The notes beneath the pieces are model-generated. The model ran no database searches, was not told where the DNA came from, and saw nothing but the letters and a program-made list of their open reading frames with translations. The position numbers were made by a program, and so were the translations under genes. Below are positions 7,375 through 17,510 of a DNA stretch of 64,000 bases, piece by piece. Positions within the stretch are counted from its first letter, which is position 1; each line of letters starts with the position of its first letter. This DNA comes from JANJWP01 sp964482035 (lineage in GTDB: Bacteria > Patescibacteriota > Gracilibacteria > BD1-5 > UBA2023), in the NCBI GenBank assembly GCA_964482035.1, contig CAYZVC010000001.1, positions 1 through 64,000 on the forward strand, in the 5' to 3' direction.

Positions 7375-10300
7375 CTATTTGATTTCGAAGAGCGCGACCC
7401 AGCCGTGGGTAGCGGCGCCTTTTATGATTTCCATCATCGCCTCGTCGGTCTGCGGTTTTTTTGCCGCAACGTAGTTCGCGAGAGGGAGGAGGTACGAATT
7501 TTCTTCCTTGCTGACGTATCCGCCCTTGATGAGGTCGAAGAAGTACTTCTGGCATACCGCCTGCTTCTGCGTGCGGTAGGTGACGGTACTGCCCGAATAG
7601 GATTCGTAATTGACTCCGGCAAGGAGCATGTATTCGCCGTCCTGCTGCTTTTCTTTGGTCGCCACCGCGGCTTCGAGACAGAGGCTGTCCGTCTTAATGA
7701 GGCGGAGCTTGTCCGATTTGAAGGTGCGCAACAGGCTTTCGAAGCGTTTCGTAAGGTCATGGCGGGGATCCTTGTCGATCGTGGCGGCGTTCAGGTCGAT
7801 GAGGAAGTATTTCATTCCGAGCTTCTTCAGGCGTTCGACCGTCACGTCCGGATTTTCGTCGTAGACGTACTGTCCGAACGATTGGACGAGGCTGTCGTCC
7901 AGATAGCGCTTGCGGTTTTCCGAAATGAAGTACGTGAGGAACGTTCCGATGCGGTAGATGGTCGCCTGGTTCCGGTCGTCCTTTTCGGGATAGAGCACCG
8001 CGCCGTAGAGTTTGTTGCGGGCTTCGGCGACGGCTTCCTTCATGGCGACGATTTTTTCTGCTGGAACTCCGGATACCGATGCGGGATCCGTCGCGACCAT
8101 CTGGTCGAGGACTTCCTGAAGGCGTTCGGCGTCGGGTTTTTCGCCGACGTTTTCGATGACGATGGCCTTGGTGGGCGCATCGGAAATCGCCGCTACGATT
8201 TTTCCGGTAGTTTCTTTCGGATTTTTAAGATTCAGCGAAGCGAGGATGGCGAGATAGTCCGGGTGGCTCGCGAAGATCGCTTCTTCCTGATTGAGTTGGT
8301 TCGATTTGAATTCCGCGAATCCGGCTCCCCGGAAATTCGCCCATCCGTGCGGAATGGCGGAACTGAAGAAGTACGTCGCCACGATTCCGAATACGAGTAC
8401 GGCAGTGGGGAAGCCCGTACCGGCTTCGAGGTCGTCTTCTTCGGATACCGCGCGTTCGAGGGAGTACCCCATCGCGACGAACATCGAGAGGTATACGGCG
8501 ATTCCGTACCAAACGATTCCGTACGCGGCAATGACGAATACGAATCCGTAGAAGCCGAGGAACGCGAGGTTTCCGAGGAACCGCTCGTTACGCGGGTCTT
8601 TCCGGTCGAGCGTCCAATGGAAGACGGCGAGAGGGAGGAGCGTGAACGCGGCGATGACGAAATAACCGATCGGAAGGAATATCTTTCCGAAAAAGCCTCC
8701 GATTATCGCCGAAGTGGCGGGATTCCAGAAATAGAGGTATTCGAAGATCACCATCGCGACCGGCATCCATGCGAACGCCGGTTGGCGGAACGCGAGGAAC
8801 GCGAACGCCGCGGGAAGGAGCGCGAGGAAGACGTAGGTGATTTCCGTGTACTCGCCCGGCTGGTTCTTCTGGTAGGTGAGATTGAGAGGGAGCTTGAGGT
8901 AGTTGTTCACCCCCTCGTCGTACCCGAAATACCGTCCGAGGTCTTCGTTGGTGGTCTTTCCCGATTCGTTCATCGATTCTTCCGCGATCTTCTTGTCGAT
9001 GGCGGCGATTTCCGATGCCGAACGCACGGATTTCACGTCCGCCGGTACCGGGAAGGCTACGCCGTTGAGAAGCGTTCCGACGCTGAGGGGGGCCTTGAAA
9101 TACGTCGCCTCGTACGCGTTTTTCGCGATCCACGGAACGAGCGCCGCCACGGCGGCGACAACGAACGCGACAAGGGGAATGAAAACGCGCTTCATCGCGG
9201 ATTCGCGGTTCTTATGGATTCCGTAGGCGAAAGCGAGGACCGCCACCGCGAAAGAGACGACGACGACTTTCGTTAACAGTGCCGGGTCGTCCTTCGGATA
9301 ATTCACGTTGATCATGTCCCAGAGCTTCAGTTTCGTGAACGCTCCGACGAAGATCGCGAAGAACCCGTAGAATCCGGAGAGTCCGAGTCCGGCATAGCAG
9401 ATGAGGGCCGTGCCTCCGAGGAAAAGCATGAGCGTGGTGAATTTCACCGCGAACGCGATTCCGGCGAGGAAGCCGGCGAGCGCGAACGTTTTCCATGCGT
9501 CCTTTCCGTGTTCGTCTTTCCGGTATACCGCTTCGTAGAGCACGAATATCGCGGCGGTCGTGATGCAGAGGAGGCCCGGGTCGAGCTTCATGTCCTTCGC
9601 CTGCTGGAAGACGATCATCGGCATGGCGTAGAGCGCCGTGGCGAAAAGGAGGGGGAGGCTGAGGTAACTTTTTTTCGAGTCGGCGAACGTGAACAGGCGG
9701 GAGAGCGCCAGCATGATGAAGACGACGGAAAGGATTCCGCCAACCTGGTTGAGGTAGAACGCCTGGGGCGCCGACTGGAAGAGGAATCCGATACCGGTGA
9801 ACGATTGCCATGCGACGATTCCGAGCTGTCCCACGTAGCCCGTTTGGGCCATGATCTTGGGATAGTTCATGTAGACGCCGAGATCGTCCCAGCCTATCGG
9901 CATCGGGCGTACCGCGTTGACGAGACTGACGGATATGAGGAACGTCAGGATCATGAAGAGGACTTCGGTCGTGACGAGCCGGAGGGCGACGAGTTTTACC
10001 AAGCCTCCGTCGGCATCGTGGTTGTCGGCAGTGAATACCGGCTTGCGCAGGGCTTTGAACATCCCGGCGTATTCTTTCCATCCCAGGGCGGAAAGGACGG
10101 CGAGCGGAACTAAAGTGCTCGCGAGATTGTATCCGAACGCGTTCGCGGTTACCGAAAGCGAGAAGAGGTATGACGCAAGGCCGAGGGACATGGCCGATAC
10201 CGTGCGGAATTGGCTCGAGCGGGAGTCGAAATCCGGCAAGAACTTTTTCAAGGCCGCGAAACCGAAAGCCGACGTTCCCGTTACGATCGCCACGGGAAGG

Positions 10301-10668
10301 GCGAGGAGTCCGAGAATTTTGAAGAGCATCTTGAGGCTCGGCGCGTCGATTCCCGTGGGGAAGGGGAAGAATCCGCACAGGAGCGCGACCTGGAGGAGTC
10401 CTACGCCGATGGCGGCGGATGCGGAATACGAAATCTCCTTTTTTCCCGAAAGGGCGGTCCAGGCCTTCCAGCATCCGTAAAATACGGCCATGGTGAGGAC
10501 GTAACCGGCGAATCATGCGCCGGCGGTTTCCGTATGCGCGCCTTTCGCGTAGTACGACGCGATTACGAGAATCGACGTCATGAGCAGAAACACCGGCTTC
10601 CAATAGGGAAGTCCGACGGTTTTTCCGCGTTCTTCGGCGGGAATTTCGTTAAGGGGTTGCTTCGCCAC
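7375..10668 (-). CDS. Very large GT-C-like polytopic membrane glycosyltransferase
   Basis: 1097 residues with about 18 hydrophobic segments, then a soluble C-terminal region of roughly 350 residues. The first large outer loop has GWDDLGVYMNYPKIM, resembling the acidic loop-1 motif of GT-C enzymes (dolichyl- or polyprenyl-phosphate-sugar dependent). The role would be transfer of a lipid-linked sugar on the outer face. I place it in this superfamily by layout and motif, not by clear homology. The GTG at 10666-10668 gives a hydrophilic lead (AKQPLNEIPAEER) and overlaps the flippase gene by 20 bases; an ATG at 10579-10581 is the alternative. One UGA codon (10513-10515) falls in this N-terminal region, so a standard code would shorten the protein. 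Confidence 0.6.
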
Positions 10669-12220
10669 TTTCGGGGGTGGTAACGGGATATTTCGAAACG
10701 TCTTTTTTCATGAACATCGATCGAACTTCCGATACGATTTCCTTCATTTCCGACAGGTTTGCCAGAATGAAGCCGATTATATGCACCAAACACGCCGCCC
10801 CAAGCCAAAAAACGGATTCCATCCGGTCGGAGAGTCCCGCGGGGGACCAGGTGTTCCTGAAAAGGAAAAGTCCTACCGCCATCGGGGCGATCACGGCGAC
10901 GTTTTTAAGAAAGTGCGCCCAATCGAATTCTATCGCGTATTGTTCGCATTTGCGCGAAGAGAGGTACCAGAGCGGAATCCACGAAAGACCTACCGCGAGG
11001 GCGGATCCGGCGGCACCGATGATCGGGATGAGCACGAGGTTCAGCGGAACGTTGCAAGCGAGGCCTATGAGCAATATCCGGAGCCGTTCCCGAATTTTCC
11101 CCGTCCCGGCCATGATCTGAAAATTGATCTGGAGGAGGAAATTGAAAATGAGGAACGGCGCCGACCAGGAAAGGATACGTCCGGATTCGGCGAATTTCGT
11201 CCCGAAAAAGGCGATGGCGAAATCCGTTCCGAAAAGGCCGAGAGCCAGGCTCGAAGGGATCGCGGCCACCGCGAAGTATTTCGTAAAGAACTTCCGTATT
11301 GAGGAAATCTGCGAGTCGCCGCCGTTTCAGGAAAGTCAGGAGACGACCGGAAAAAGGAAGCTGATGAGAGGGGTTACCAGGAGAAACGGTATCCCGATGA
11401 GGCTCAGGTAGTTGGTGTAGTATCCCGCGTCCTTCGCTCAGAGCATCACGATGATGAGCTGCATGTCGATTTGGGAAAGGAGGATTCCCACGTTCGAAGC
11501 GAGGAGCGTCCAGAGGGCGTATTTGAAAATCTCCTTGAAGAGTCCGCCGGAATGGTCCGCGGGAATACCAGCGAGATATTCGAGGTACACGTCCCGGTGG
11601 ATGACCCAGACGTTCCACAAGATGGTGATGACCAAGGGGAAGACCCATGCCCACGCGTACGAAATGAGGTTTCCGTGGCTGAAGTACCAGAGCGACGCTA
11701 CGAAAACGAAAGATAGCGCGGAGCGCATGAAGTTGGCGAAATACTGCCGTTTCGTCTGCTGGAGGCTCGAGAACACGGTCGATCCCATGTGCAGGAGGTT
11801 GTAGCAAAAGAAGAACAGGCAGAACACCTTCATCAGTCCCGCCGCTTCGGGGCTTTTGAAATAGTGGGTGCCGAGAAAGTCCGCGAAAAAGAAGAACGCC
11901 GCCCCGAGCGTCACGCTCGAAAGCACCTGCGCGCCCAACGCGTACGCCAGCACCGCCTTGAATTTTCCGTACTGTTTCGATACCGCGAATTTCGGAAGGT
12001 AGTACTGGAGCGCCTCGGTCAATCCGAGGTCGTTGTACGTCCCTACGAGCGTGATGAGGCTGATAATGCCGTAGAAAACCCCTATCTGCTCAACCGTGAG
12101 GTCCGCCGAAAGGATCATCTTCGTGGCGTATCCGACGGGGCCGATAATAAAAGAGAAGAGGTATATCCAAAACCCCTTCCGGACGAATTTTTCTTTGAGG
12201 CTCTCGTCGTTTTTCAGCAT
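10649..12220 (-). CDS. Wzx-like polysaccharide flippase (MOP superfamily)
   Basis: 523 residues, 12 to 14 hydrophobic segments. The N-terminus GFWIYLFSFIIGPVGYATKM, the YNDLGLTEALQYYLPKF stretch and the C-terminal NVPLNLVLIPIIGAAGSALA are typical of polysaccharide flippases that move undecaprenyl-linked glycans across the cytoplasmic membrane. Three UGA codons occur in the middle (for example after QLIIVML), reading as Gly. It lies between FtsE and the GT-C-like protein, and opposite to the glycan operon at 4-7 kb. Together these genes can make, flip and transfer a surface glycan. Its C-terminal 60 residues are soluble and basic. Confidence 0.8.
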
Positions 12221-12224
12221 GCGT

Positions 12225-12902
12225 TTAGAGTGAGTATCCCGACGATTTCGAATCCGAAACCACGCGGCCGTCCTTCAGCGCGACCACGCGTTTTTTCATA
12301 CGGTTCACGATCTTGTCGTCGTGCGTAGCGATGATGACGGTTTTTCCGGCTGCCGCGAGACGTTCGAAAATCTTCATGATTTCCATGGCGTTTTCGGGAT
12401 CGAGGTTTCCCGTCGGCTCGTCGCCGATGATGACGTCCGGGTCGTGGATGAGGGCCCGCGCTACGGCGACGCGCTGGGCTTCGCCGCCGGAGAGCGCGTC
12501 GATGAACGATTCTTTTTTCGAAAGGATGCCCACCTGCGAGAGGACTTCCGGCACGCGGGTGAGGATTTTGGAATCCGGATATCCGCACACTTCCATGGCG
12601 AACGCGACGTTCTCACGGACGGTTTTGGACGGGAGGAGTTTGTAGTCTTGGAAAACCACGCCGATGCTCCGACGGAATTTGGCAAGGTCCTTTCCGGAAA
12701 TGTTCGACATCACGCGCCCGTTCGAATCGGTGACGGTTCCCGATTTCGGCAGGATTTCCGCGATGAGCGTTTTGATGAGCGTCGTTTTCCCGCTTCACGA
12801 TCCGCCGATGAGGAACGCGAAATCTCCCTTCGGAAAGTCGAGGGAGACGTCTCGGAGGACGGTCTTGTTTCCGTATGCGACGGTGACGTTTTGGAGTTTC
12901 AT
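12225..12902 (-). CDS. ftsE: FtsE, cell-division ABC transporter ATPase
   Basis: 225 residues. Walker A is GGSGSGKT (33-40), and the Gly at 36 is encoded by UGA: decisive for Gly since no other residue is accepted there. The Q-loop (VVFQDYKLLPSKTVRENVAF) matches FtsE closely; the signature is LSGGEAQRVAVARAL, Walker B VIIGDEPTGNLD and the switch His ATHD. FtsE pairs with FtsX to control wall hydrolases at the septum. FtsX is not in the window; the next gene downstream is a flippase 4 bases away. The promoter places the transcription start at or next to the ATG. Confidence 0.93.
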
Positions 12903-12911
12903 AACGGCCGG

Positions 12912-12939
12912 ATTCTACGGAAAAACGCCCGTCTTTCAA
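12912..12939 (-). promoter_or_regulatory. Promoter of ftsE, leaderless layout
   Basis: TTGAAA, 16-base spacer, TAGAAT on the minus strand. The ATG begins 9 bases after the -10 box, so the mRNA should start at or within a few bases of the start codon. Confidence 0.55.
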
Positions 12940-12955
12940 AACGAATGGAGAGCGC

Positions 12956-12984
12956 TTGCGTTTTTCGGCCCGATGGCGTATCAT
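12956..12984 (+). promoter_or_regulatory. Promoter of the cNMP-binding protein gene
   Basis: TTGCGT, 17-base spacer, TATCAT; start codon 30 bases downstream. Confidence 0.5.
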
Positions 12985-13014
12985 GCGGGTACTTTACCGT
13001 AATCTTCGCGAACG

Positions 13015-13425
13015 ATGCTGGAAGCACTGAAAGACCTCTATATTTTCGAAGGCCTTACCCGCGAAGAAATCGTTTACTTTCTGATGATGAGCGAAACCCT
13101 CTACCTCAAGCCCGGACACATTCTCATTTCCGAAGGCGAACCTTCCGACGACAAGGCCTACGTCATACAGTCCGGCTCCGTCGAAATCATCCGTGCGGGA
13201 GAAGTGGTCGGCATCCTCGGCGCGGGCCAACTCTGCGGGGAAATCGCGCTCATCACCAACGAACCGCGCACCGCGACGGTCAAAGTCAAGGAACCTTCCG
13301 AGCTCCTCGTTCTCAATAAGGACGAATTCCTCCTGCTCATCAAGAATTCCGACAACCAGGCCGAAATCCGAAAGGAAATCATGCGCCGCATCCAGGCGAA
13401 CTTCAAGTCCGACCTCGAAGCCTAA
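13015..13425 (+). CDS. Cyclic-nucleotide-binding (Crp-like) domain protein, no DNA-binding domain
   Basis: 136 residues, almost wholly one cNMP-binding beta-roll: KPGHILISEGEPSDDKAYVIQSGSV, then GAGQLCGEIALITNEPRTATV in the place of the phosphate-binding cassette. The usual FGE(I/L)AL-xxxxRxA pattern appears as CGEIALITNEPRTA, so Glu and Arg that hold the cyclic nucleotide are present. The protein stops after the C-helix, without a helix-turn-helix. It would thus act by protein contact, or be an effector subunit. A terminator follows at once, so it is monocistronic. Confidence 0.8.
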   Translation: MLEALKDLYIFEGLTREEIVYFLMMSETLYLKPGHILISEGEPSDDKAYVIQSGSVEIIRAGEVVGILGAGQLCGEIALITNEPRTATVKVKEPSELLVLNKDEFLLLIKNSDNQAEIRKEIMRRIQANFKSDLEA

Positions 13426-13427
13426 GG

Positions 13428-13449
13428 AAAGGGGAGCGATCCCCTTTTT
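13428..13449 (+). terminator. Intrinsic terminator
   Basis: AAAGGGGA-GCGA-TCCCCTTTTT directly after the cNMP-binding protein gene. Confidence 0.8.
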
Positions 13450-13458
13450 CGTTTGGAT

Positions 13459-13486
13459 TTGATTTCCGGATGTCCGCCGATATACT
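13459..13486 (+). promoter_or_regulatory. Promoter of rpsO
   Basis: TTGATT, 16-base spacer, TATACT, about 65 bases before the rpsO ATG. A second -10-like TATAAAAT lies only 12 bases before the ATG and could give a leaderless mRNA. Confidence 0.5.
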
Positions 13487-13550
13487 TTCTCGCACTTCCG
13501 CCTGGCGTATTTTCCGGACGGGAGCGATATCTCTTATAAAATACCCTCAC

Positions 13551-13814
13551 ATGGAAAGGAAAGAAAAGAAGACCCTCATGGCAGACTTCGCTCAGCACAA
13601 GGGAGACACCGGATCCCCGGAAGTTCAGGTAGCGATCCTCACCGACCGCATCGAAAACCTCAAGGGCCACCTCGAAGAACACAAGAACGACAACCACTCC
13701 CGCCGCGGAATCATGCTCATGGTCGCTAAGCGCCGCAAGCTCCTCAACTACCTCAAGAAGAAGGATCAGGAGCGTTATGAAACCCTCATCGCCCGCCTCG
13801 AGCTCCGCAAGTAA
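13551..13814 (+). CDS. rpsO: Ribosomal protein uS15
   Basis: 87 residues, the normal length for uS15 (about 89). Family motifs are clear: HKGDTGSPEVQVAILTDRI, NLKGHLEEHKNDNHSRRGI and LVAKRRKLLNYLKKKD-like with ERY. It binds 16S rRNA helices 20 to 22 and nucleates the platform of the small subunit. The start at MERKEKK gives the proper length. No UGA codons, as expected for a highly expressed gene. It has its own promoter and terminator. Confidence 0.95.
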   Translation: MERKEKKTLMADFAQHKGDTGSPEVQVAILTDRIENLKGHLEEHKNDNHSRRGIMLMVAKRRKLLNYLKKKDQERYETLIARLELRK

Positions 13815-13830
13815 TCGAAATCCCAAAAGA

Positions 13831-13859
13831 AAAAATCCCCGGAAACGGGGATTTTTTTA
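13831..13859 (+). terminator. Intrinsic terminator of rpsO
   Basis: AAAAATCCCC-GGAAAC-GGGGATTTTTTT; it also faces the 3' end of the minus-strand gene that stops at 13867. Confidence 0.9.
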
Positions 13860-13866
13860 TTATTCC

Positions 13867-14904
13867 TTACTTCGCGTAGGCCGCGTAAATCTCTTCGATT
13901 TCTTTTTTCGTCTCCTCGTCTTGGGCCGCTACGTAGTCGTTTCTGATCTGTTCGTCGTAATCCGCGAGGTATTGTTTGATTTTTTGACGGAAGTCAGGGC
14001 CTTCCCGATCGATTGCGTGCGTCGAAACGATTTTCGAAAGGTAGACGTTGTGGATCTTTTCGATCGGTTCGAGCCTTCACGACACGAGGAGGTTCATGTT
14101 CGATACGGCAAGTTCCGGATTGTCGACGTAATGCATCGTCATGACTCCCATGAGCCCGATGTCGCCTTCGGTAAGGACGTCGACCGTCCCGTAGCGGAAA
14201 TACGAACCGAGGAACCCCGGGTACGTGGAGCGTATGGTCTTGATCTTGTCGCCGGCGAGGGTTTGCGTGTCGGAATACATGCCCTTCTGGTTGATGAAGA
14301 AGATGCGTCCTTTCACGATGGCGTTGAAGTCCATTTCGTGATTGATCATCGTCCGCACGAACTTGGTCATGAGCGCGAGCTGCGCGAGGATGCAGAGGAT
14401 GCCCGCCACCGCCCAGATTCCCGTGGAGAACTCCTTGATGATCACGACGTGCACGACGTAGAATACGATGATGCCGATGAAGAAGAAGAAATTCGTCTGG
14501 AGCTGGTTGAAAAACCGGGTAAAGGCGGCATCGCCTTCCACGAGCCTTGCGCGAATCGCGTGGAGGTCTCGGATTTCGTGCCCTCCGGCGTACGTTTTTC
14601 GAAAATGGCTTACGTAGAGGATTCCCGAAACCGCCGTATACGCGATGTTCACGCCCAAAAGGCCGATGAGGACGTATCCGAGAGCGTTCCATTGGAAGTG
14701 TTCTCCGAGCAGGAACGTGTTGAGTCACGCGATCGCCACGATCGGGACGAGCCAAAGAAGCGCGAACGCCCCGTAGATCCAAGAACGCTTGATAATGAGT
14801 CCGTACCGTTCCCCTTCGAAGAGGAGTTGGTCGACGAGTTCGGTATCCCGGGCGATTCGGAAGGAAGAAAACACGAATTCGTAAACGCTTCGGAAGTTCA
14901 GCAT
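13867..14904 (-). CDS. Membrane protein with PH-like domain
   Basis: 345 residues. Four hydrophobic segments in two pairs: about 45 to 85 and 130 to 175. The part after 175 (GRIFFINQKGMYSDTQTLAGDKIKTIRSTYPGFLGSYFRYGTVDV split over a longer stretch) has the pattern of a bacterial PH domain, with the characteristic strand-turn GTVDVLTEG. A soluble helical tail follows. Two UGA codons read as Gly. The ATG at 14904 (MLNFRSVYEF) is preferred, because a TTGACA box and start-like region fall inside the 25 residues that would be added by the ATG at 14979. Divergent from another PH-domain membrane protein at 15015; the pair may work together. Confidence 0.6.
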
Positions 14905-15014
14905 GTTCGTGCGGTAGGTGTATTTTCCGCATAACGTTACGTTGCCGGCGGCATTTGTCAAACGGAGACTCCTTGACATGCCGGCTTCCCGACAGATAAT
15001 CCGTAAAACGGCCC

Positions 15015-15818
15015 ATGAACAAATTCGACGAACTCTTCTTTACGAAATACGTTACCGAGGATGCGGAGCTCCTTTTCGTGTGCCACCGCCACGTGACGCT
15101 CATTATCGACCGGATTTTCCTCATACTGTTCTTTTGAGTCTTCCTCCCGTCGTTTTTCTATTTCAACGACTCGTTCTCCCTTCGCGAACTCGTGCCGTTC
15201 GCGTACTTCGAGGGGTACCTCGCGGCCGTCTACCTGTTTTTGCTGTATTCGGTATTCGATTGGTATAACGACGTTTGGCTGATTACCGACCACGGCATCG
15301 TCGATCTCGATTGGAACGTTTTCGCGGGAAACGTCACCTACGTCTCCTTCCATTCGATCCACGGCGTCGAAATCAAGCGCGATTCCATATTCGACACGCT
15401 CCTCGGGAAGGGCGACATTTCCATCCATCTCGAAGACGAAACCGAAGAATTCGAACTCCGGGAAGCGAGCAATCCCGACGAAATCGCCGAATACGTCCAA
15501 AGCGCCGTGGCCGAACTGCGCGACCGTTCGTCCGGGCACGACGAGCATGAAGAAGTCCCCGACGACCGCGAACCGTTTCAGATACTGCTCGAAACGCTTA
15601 CCGAAATGGTAAAGGACCATTTGGAAAAGAAAGGTCCGGCCGAATCTCCCGAGGAGCGCAAGATGGCCGAAGAAATCCTCAAACAGGCCAAACGCCGGAC
15701 GAGCACCATCGATTTGTCCTCCTGAAGCCTGCCGGAACCGGAAGAAGACGACGAAGACGACCACGATGGCGGCCATGGCGGACACCATGCCAAAGACGCA
15801 CACGCCCACGGGCATTAA
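15015..15818 (+). CDS. Membrane protein with bacterial PH domain and His/Asp-rich tail
   Basis: 267 residues. Two membrane segments (about 28 to 50 and 62 to 82) are followed by a PH-like domain: WLITDHGIVDLDWNVF, then VTYVSFHSIHGVEIKRDS, LLGKGDISIH. This is the layout of bPH2/YdbT-type proteins. After the domain comes a charged helix and a tail EPEEDDEDDHDGGHGGHH rich in Asp and His that might bind metal. UGA occurs at residue 41 and just before the acidic tail; without recoding the tail would be lost. A terminator follows. Confidence 0.65.
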
Positions 15819-15822
15819 TCGC

Positions 15823-15854
15823 GAAAGCCGGGATTGGCGGAATCCCGGCTTTTT
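15823..15854 (+). terminator. Intrinsic terminator
   Basis: AAAGCCGGGATT-GGCGG-AATCCCGGCTTTTT directly after the PH-domain gene. Confidence 0.88.
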
Positions 15855-15858
15855 CGTC

Positions 15859-15886
15859 TTGCGGGGGGTAATTTCCGGGATATAAT
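15859..15886 (+). promoter_or_regulatory. Promoter of the HPF-like gene
   Basis: TTGCGG, 16-base spacer, TATAAT. The leader of about 40 bases contains a small CCCGG hairpin; no Shine-Dalgarno sequence. Confidence 0.6.
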
Positions 15887-15932
15887 GACCTCTCCCGGAA
15901 AACCCGGGCCTTAGTACTAATCTTTCGCTACT

Positions 15933-16244
15933 ATGGAACTCAAGATCCAGAAGAACCTTCAGAAAATCAAGGCCGAAGACCACGGCGCCATCGACCGCCT
16001 CATCGAAACCAACGTTTCCGGAAAGCTCGACTCCTATCTTAAGCGCTATACTAAAGAAGAGGGCGCGGAAGTCCGCCTCTCGCTCACTCTCGAAGAAAAC
16101 AAGAAGGGAGAATTCGACGGAAGCCTCCGCATCCAGGCCGACGGTCACGATTTCGCTTCCAAGCGTGAAGACTTCCGTTCGCTCGAAGACCTCGTCAACC
16201 ATCTCTTCGACCACGTAAAAATCCAGATGGCCGACGCGAAGTAA
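15933..16244 (+). CDS. Ribosome hibernation factor HPF/RaiA-like protein (short form)
   Basis: 103 residues. The pattern of alternating strands and a final amphipathic helix (SLEDLVNHLFDHVKIQM) with KLDSYLKRY and VRLSLTLEENKKGEFDGSLRI over residues 30 to 70 matches the S30AE/sigma-54 modulation family, which binds the decoding site of resting ribosomes. The motif usually ends with DLY.AID; here FRSLEDLVNHLFDHV, so it is a divergent member. It is the short (RaiA/HPF) form without dimerisation tail. Upstream of the protease gene but with its own promoter. Confidence 0.6.
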   Translation: MELKIQKNLQKIKAEDHGAIDRLIETNVSGKLDSYLKRYTKEEGAEVRLSLTLEENKKGEFDGSLRIQADGHDFASKREDFRSLEDLVNHLFDHVKIQMADAK

Positions 16245-16267
16245 TTCCACTCCACATCCGTCTCCCC

Positions 16268-16299
16268 GGAGCGGGATTCCCGAAGGGGGGTCCCGCTCC
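16268..16299. other. Inverted repeat between the HPF-like gene and rseP
   Basis: GGAGCGGGA and TCCCGCTCC flank a 14-base loop which itself can pair (CCC/GGG). There is no T run, so it may be an attenuating or mRNA-protecting hairpin and not a simple terminator. Confidence 0.5.
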
Positions 16300-16319
16300 G
16301 ATTCGTAACTCTCTCCGAC

Positions 16320-17510
16320 ATGGACGTTTTTCTCGGCATCATCGTCGCCTTCGCGGTTTTCTTCGCGGTGGTCATTTTCCACGAACTCGGCCATTTCCTC
16401 GCGGCGAGGAGGGTAGGGGTGAAGGTCGAGGAATTCGGCGTCGGCATCCCCCCGAAGGCCGCGGTCATCGCCACGGACAAGAAGGGGTGCGAATATACGC
16501 TCAATTACCTTCCCATAGGCGGATTCGTCCGGCTCAAGGGGGAAGACGAACTTGGTCCCGCGGCGGCCGACAAGGACGCGTTCGCTTCGAAATCGTACGC
16601 GGCGAAATCGCTCGTGATCCTCGCGGGCGTCACCTTCAATTTCATTCTCGCGTTCGTCATCTTCGTCGGGCTGTTCTGGCACGGCGTAGCGCCGCTCGCG
16701 GTGAATTCGAAATTCGAAACCCGTTCCGAAACCCTTCTCGTTCCCAGTTTCGACCGGGCAGTAGAACTCGGGGTGTTCGAAGTTTCGGGAATTTCCATGT
16801 CCCCGTTGGAATGAAGCCCTTCGAAAGCCGCCGGAATCCTCGAAGGCGACAAGGTCGTAAAGATCGAAGGATCGGCCGTCACCACGCCCAAGGCTTTCGT
16901 CGAAACCATCAGATCCCATACCCTGGACGCCGACGGAATCCAAATCGAAGTGTCGCGGGCCGGAGTTCCGGTGAACGTGAGCGTCATTCCTAAAGACGGA
17001 AAAATCGGCTCGTACGTTTCGTATTCCGACATCAAGCCGAAAGAAGGGTTCGAATACCGGTATCCGTTCGGACAGGCGGTCGTCGTCGCGGCGAAGGAAA
17101 CCGTGAACCAGACGGCGTTCACCTTCGAACTCCTCTTCGAGCTCGTCCGCAAGCTCGCCGTCCCTAAGACGCCTACCGAACGCCAGGAAGCTACGCAGTG
17201 AGTGGGGGGTCCCATCGCCATCGGCGGACTCTTCGTACAATTGGTTTCGGCCAAGGTCGGGGCCACCGTCATCCTCACCGTTGCGGCGCTCCTCTCGATC
17301 AACCTCGGCGCGTTCAATCTTCTCCCGCTCCCGGCGCTCGACGGCGGACGGTTCTTCATTGCCACGCTTCTCGCTCCGCTTCGCGGAATGAAGGGCTCGA
17401 AAATCCGAAATATCGAAGCCGCCATCCACCAGATCGGCTTCACGCTGCTTATCCTCCTTGCCGTAATCGTCGCATTCCATGACGTCTGGAAACTCGTCTT
17501 CGCCAAATAA
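16320..17510 (+). CDS. rseP: RseP/SpoIVFB-type site-2 metalloprotease with PDZ domain
   Basis: 396 residues. HELGH at 21-25 in the first membrane helix binds zinc; the third ligand lies in LLPLPALDGGR near 345. Between them a PDZ domain (about 165 to 240) has AAGILEGDKVVKIEGSAV. Such proteases cut transmembrane regulators or signal peptides inside the membrane. UGA codons at residue 166 and about 295, the latter before GGPIAIGG, where the family has V(S/G)GP. Tgt overlaps its last 32 bases in another frame, so the two are coupled. No obvious sigma/anti-sigma target is adjacent. Confidence 0.9.

Noticed and set aside
13015..13425. Crp-type transcription factor
   Set aside because: The protein ends after the cyclic-nucleotide domain; there is no helix-turn-helix, even when reading through the next stop.
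16268..16299. Riboswitch before rseP
   Set aside because: Only one simple hairpin in about 75 bases; too small for a known aptamer class.
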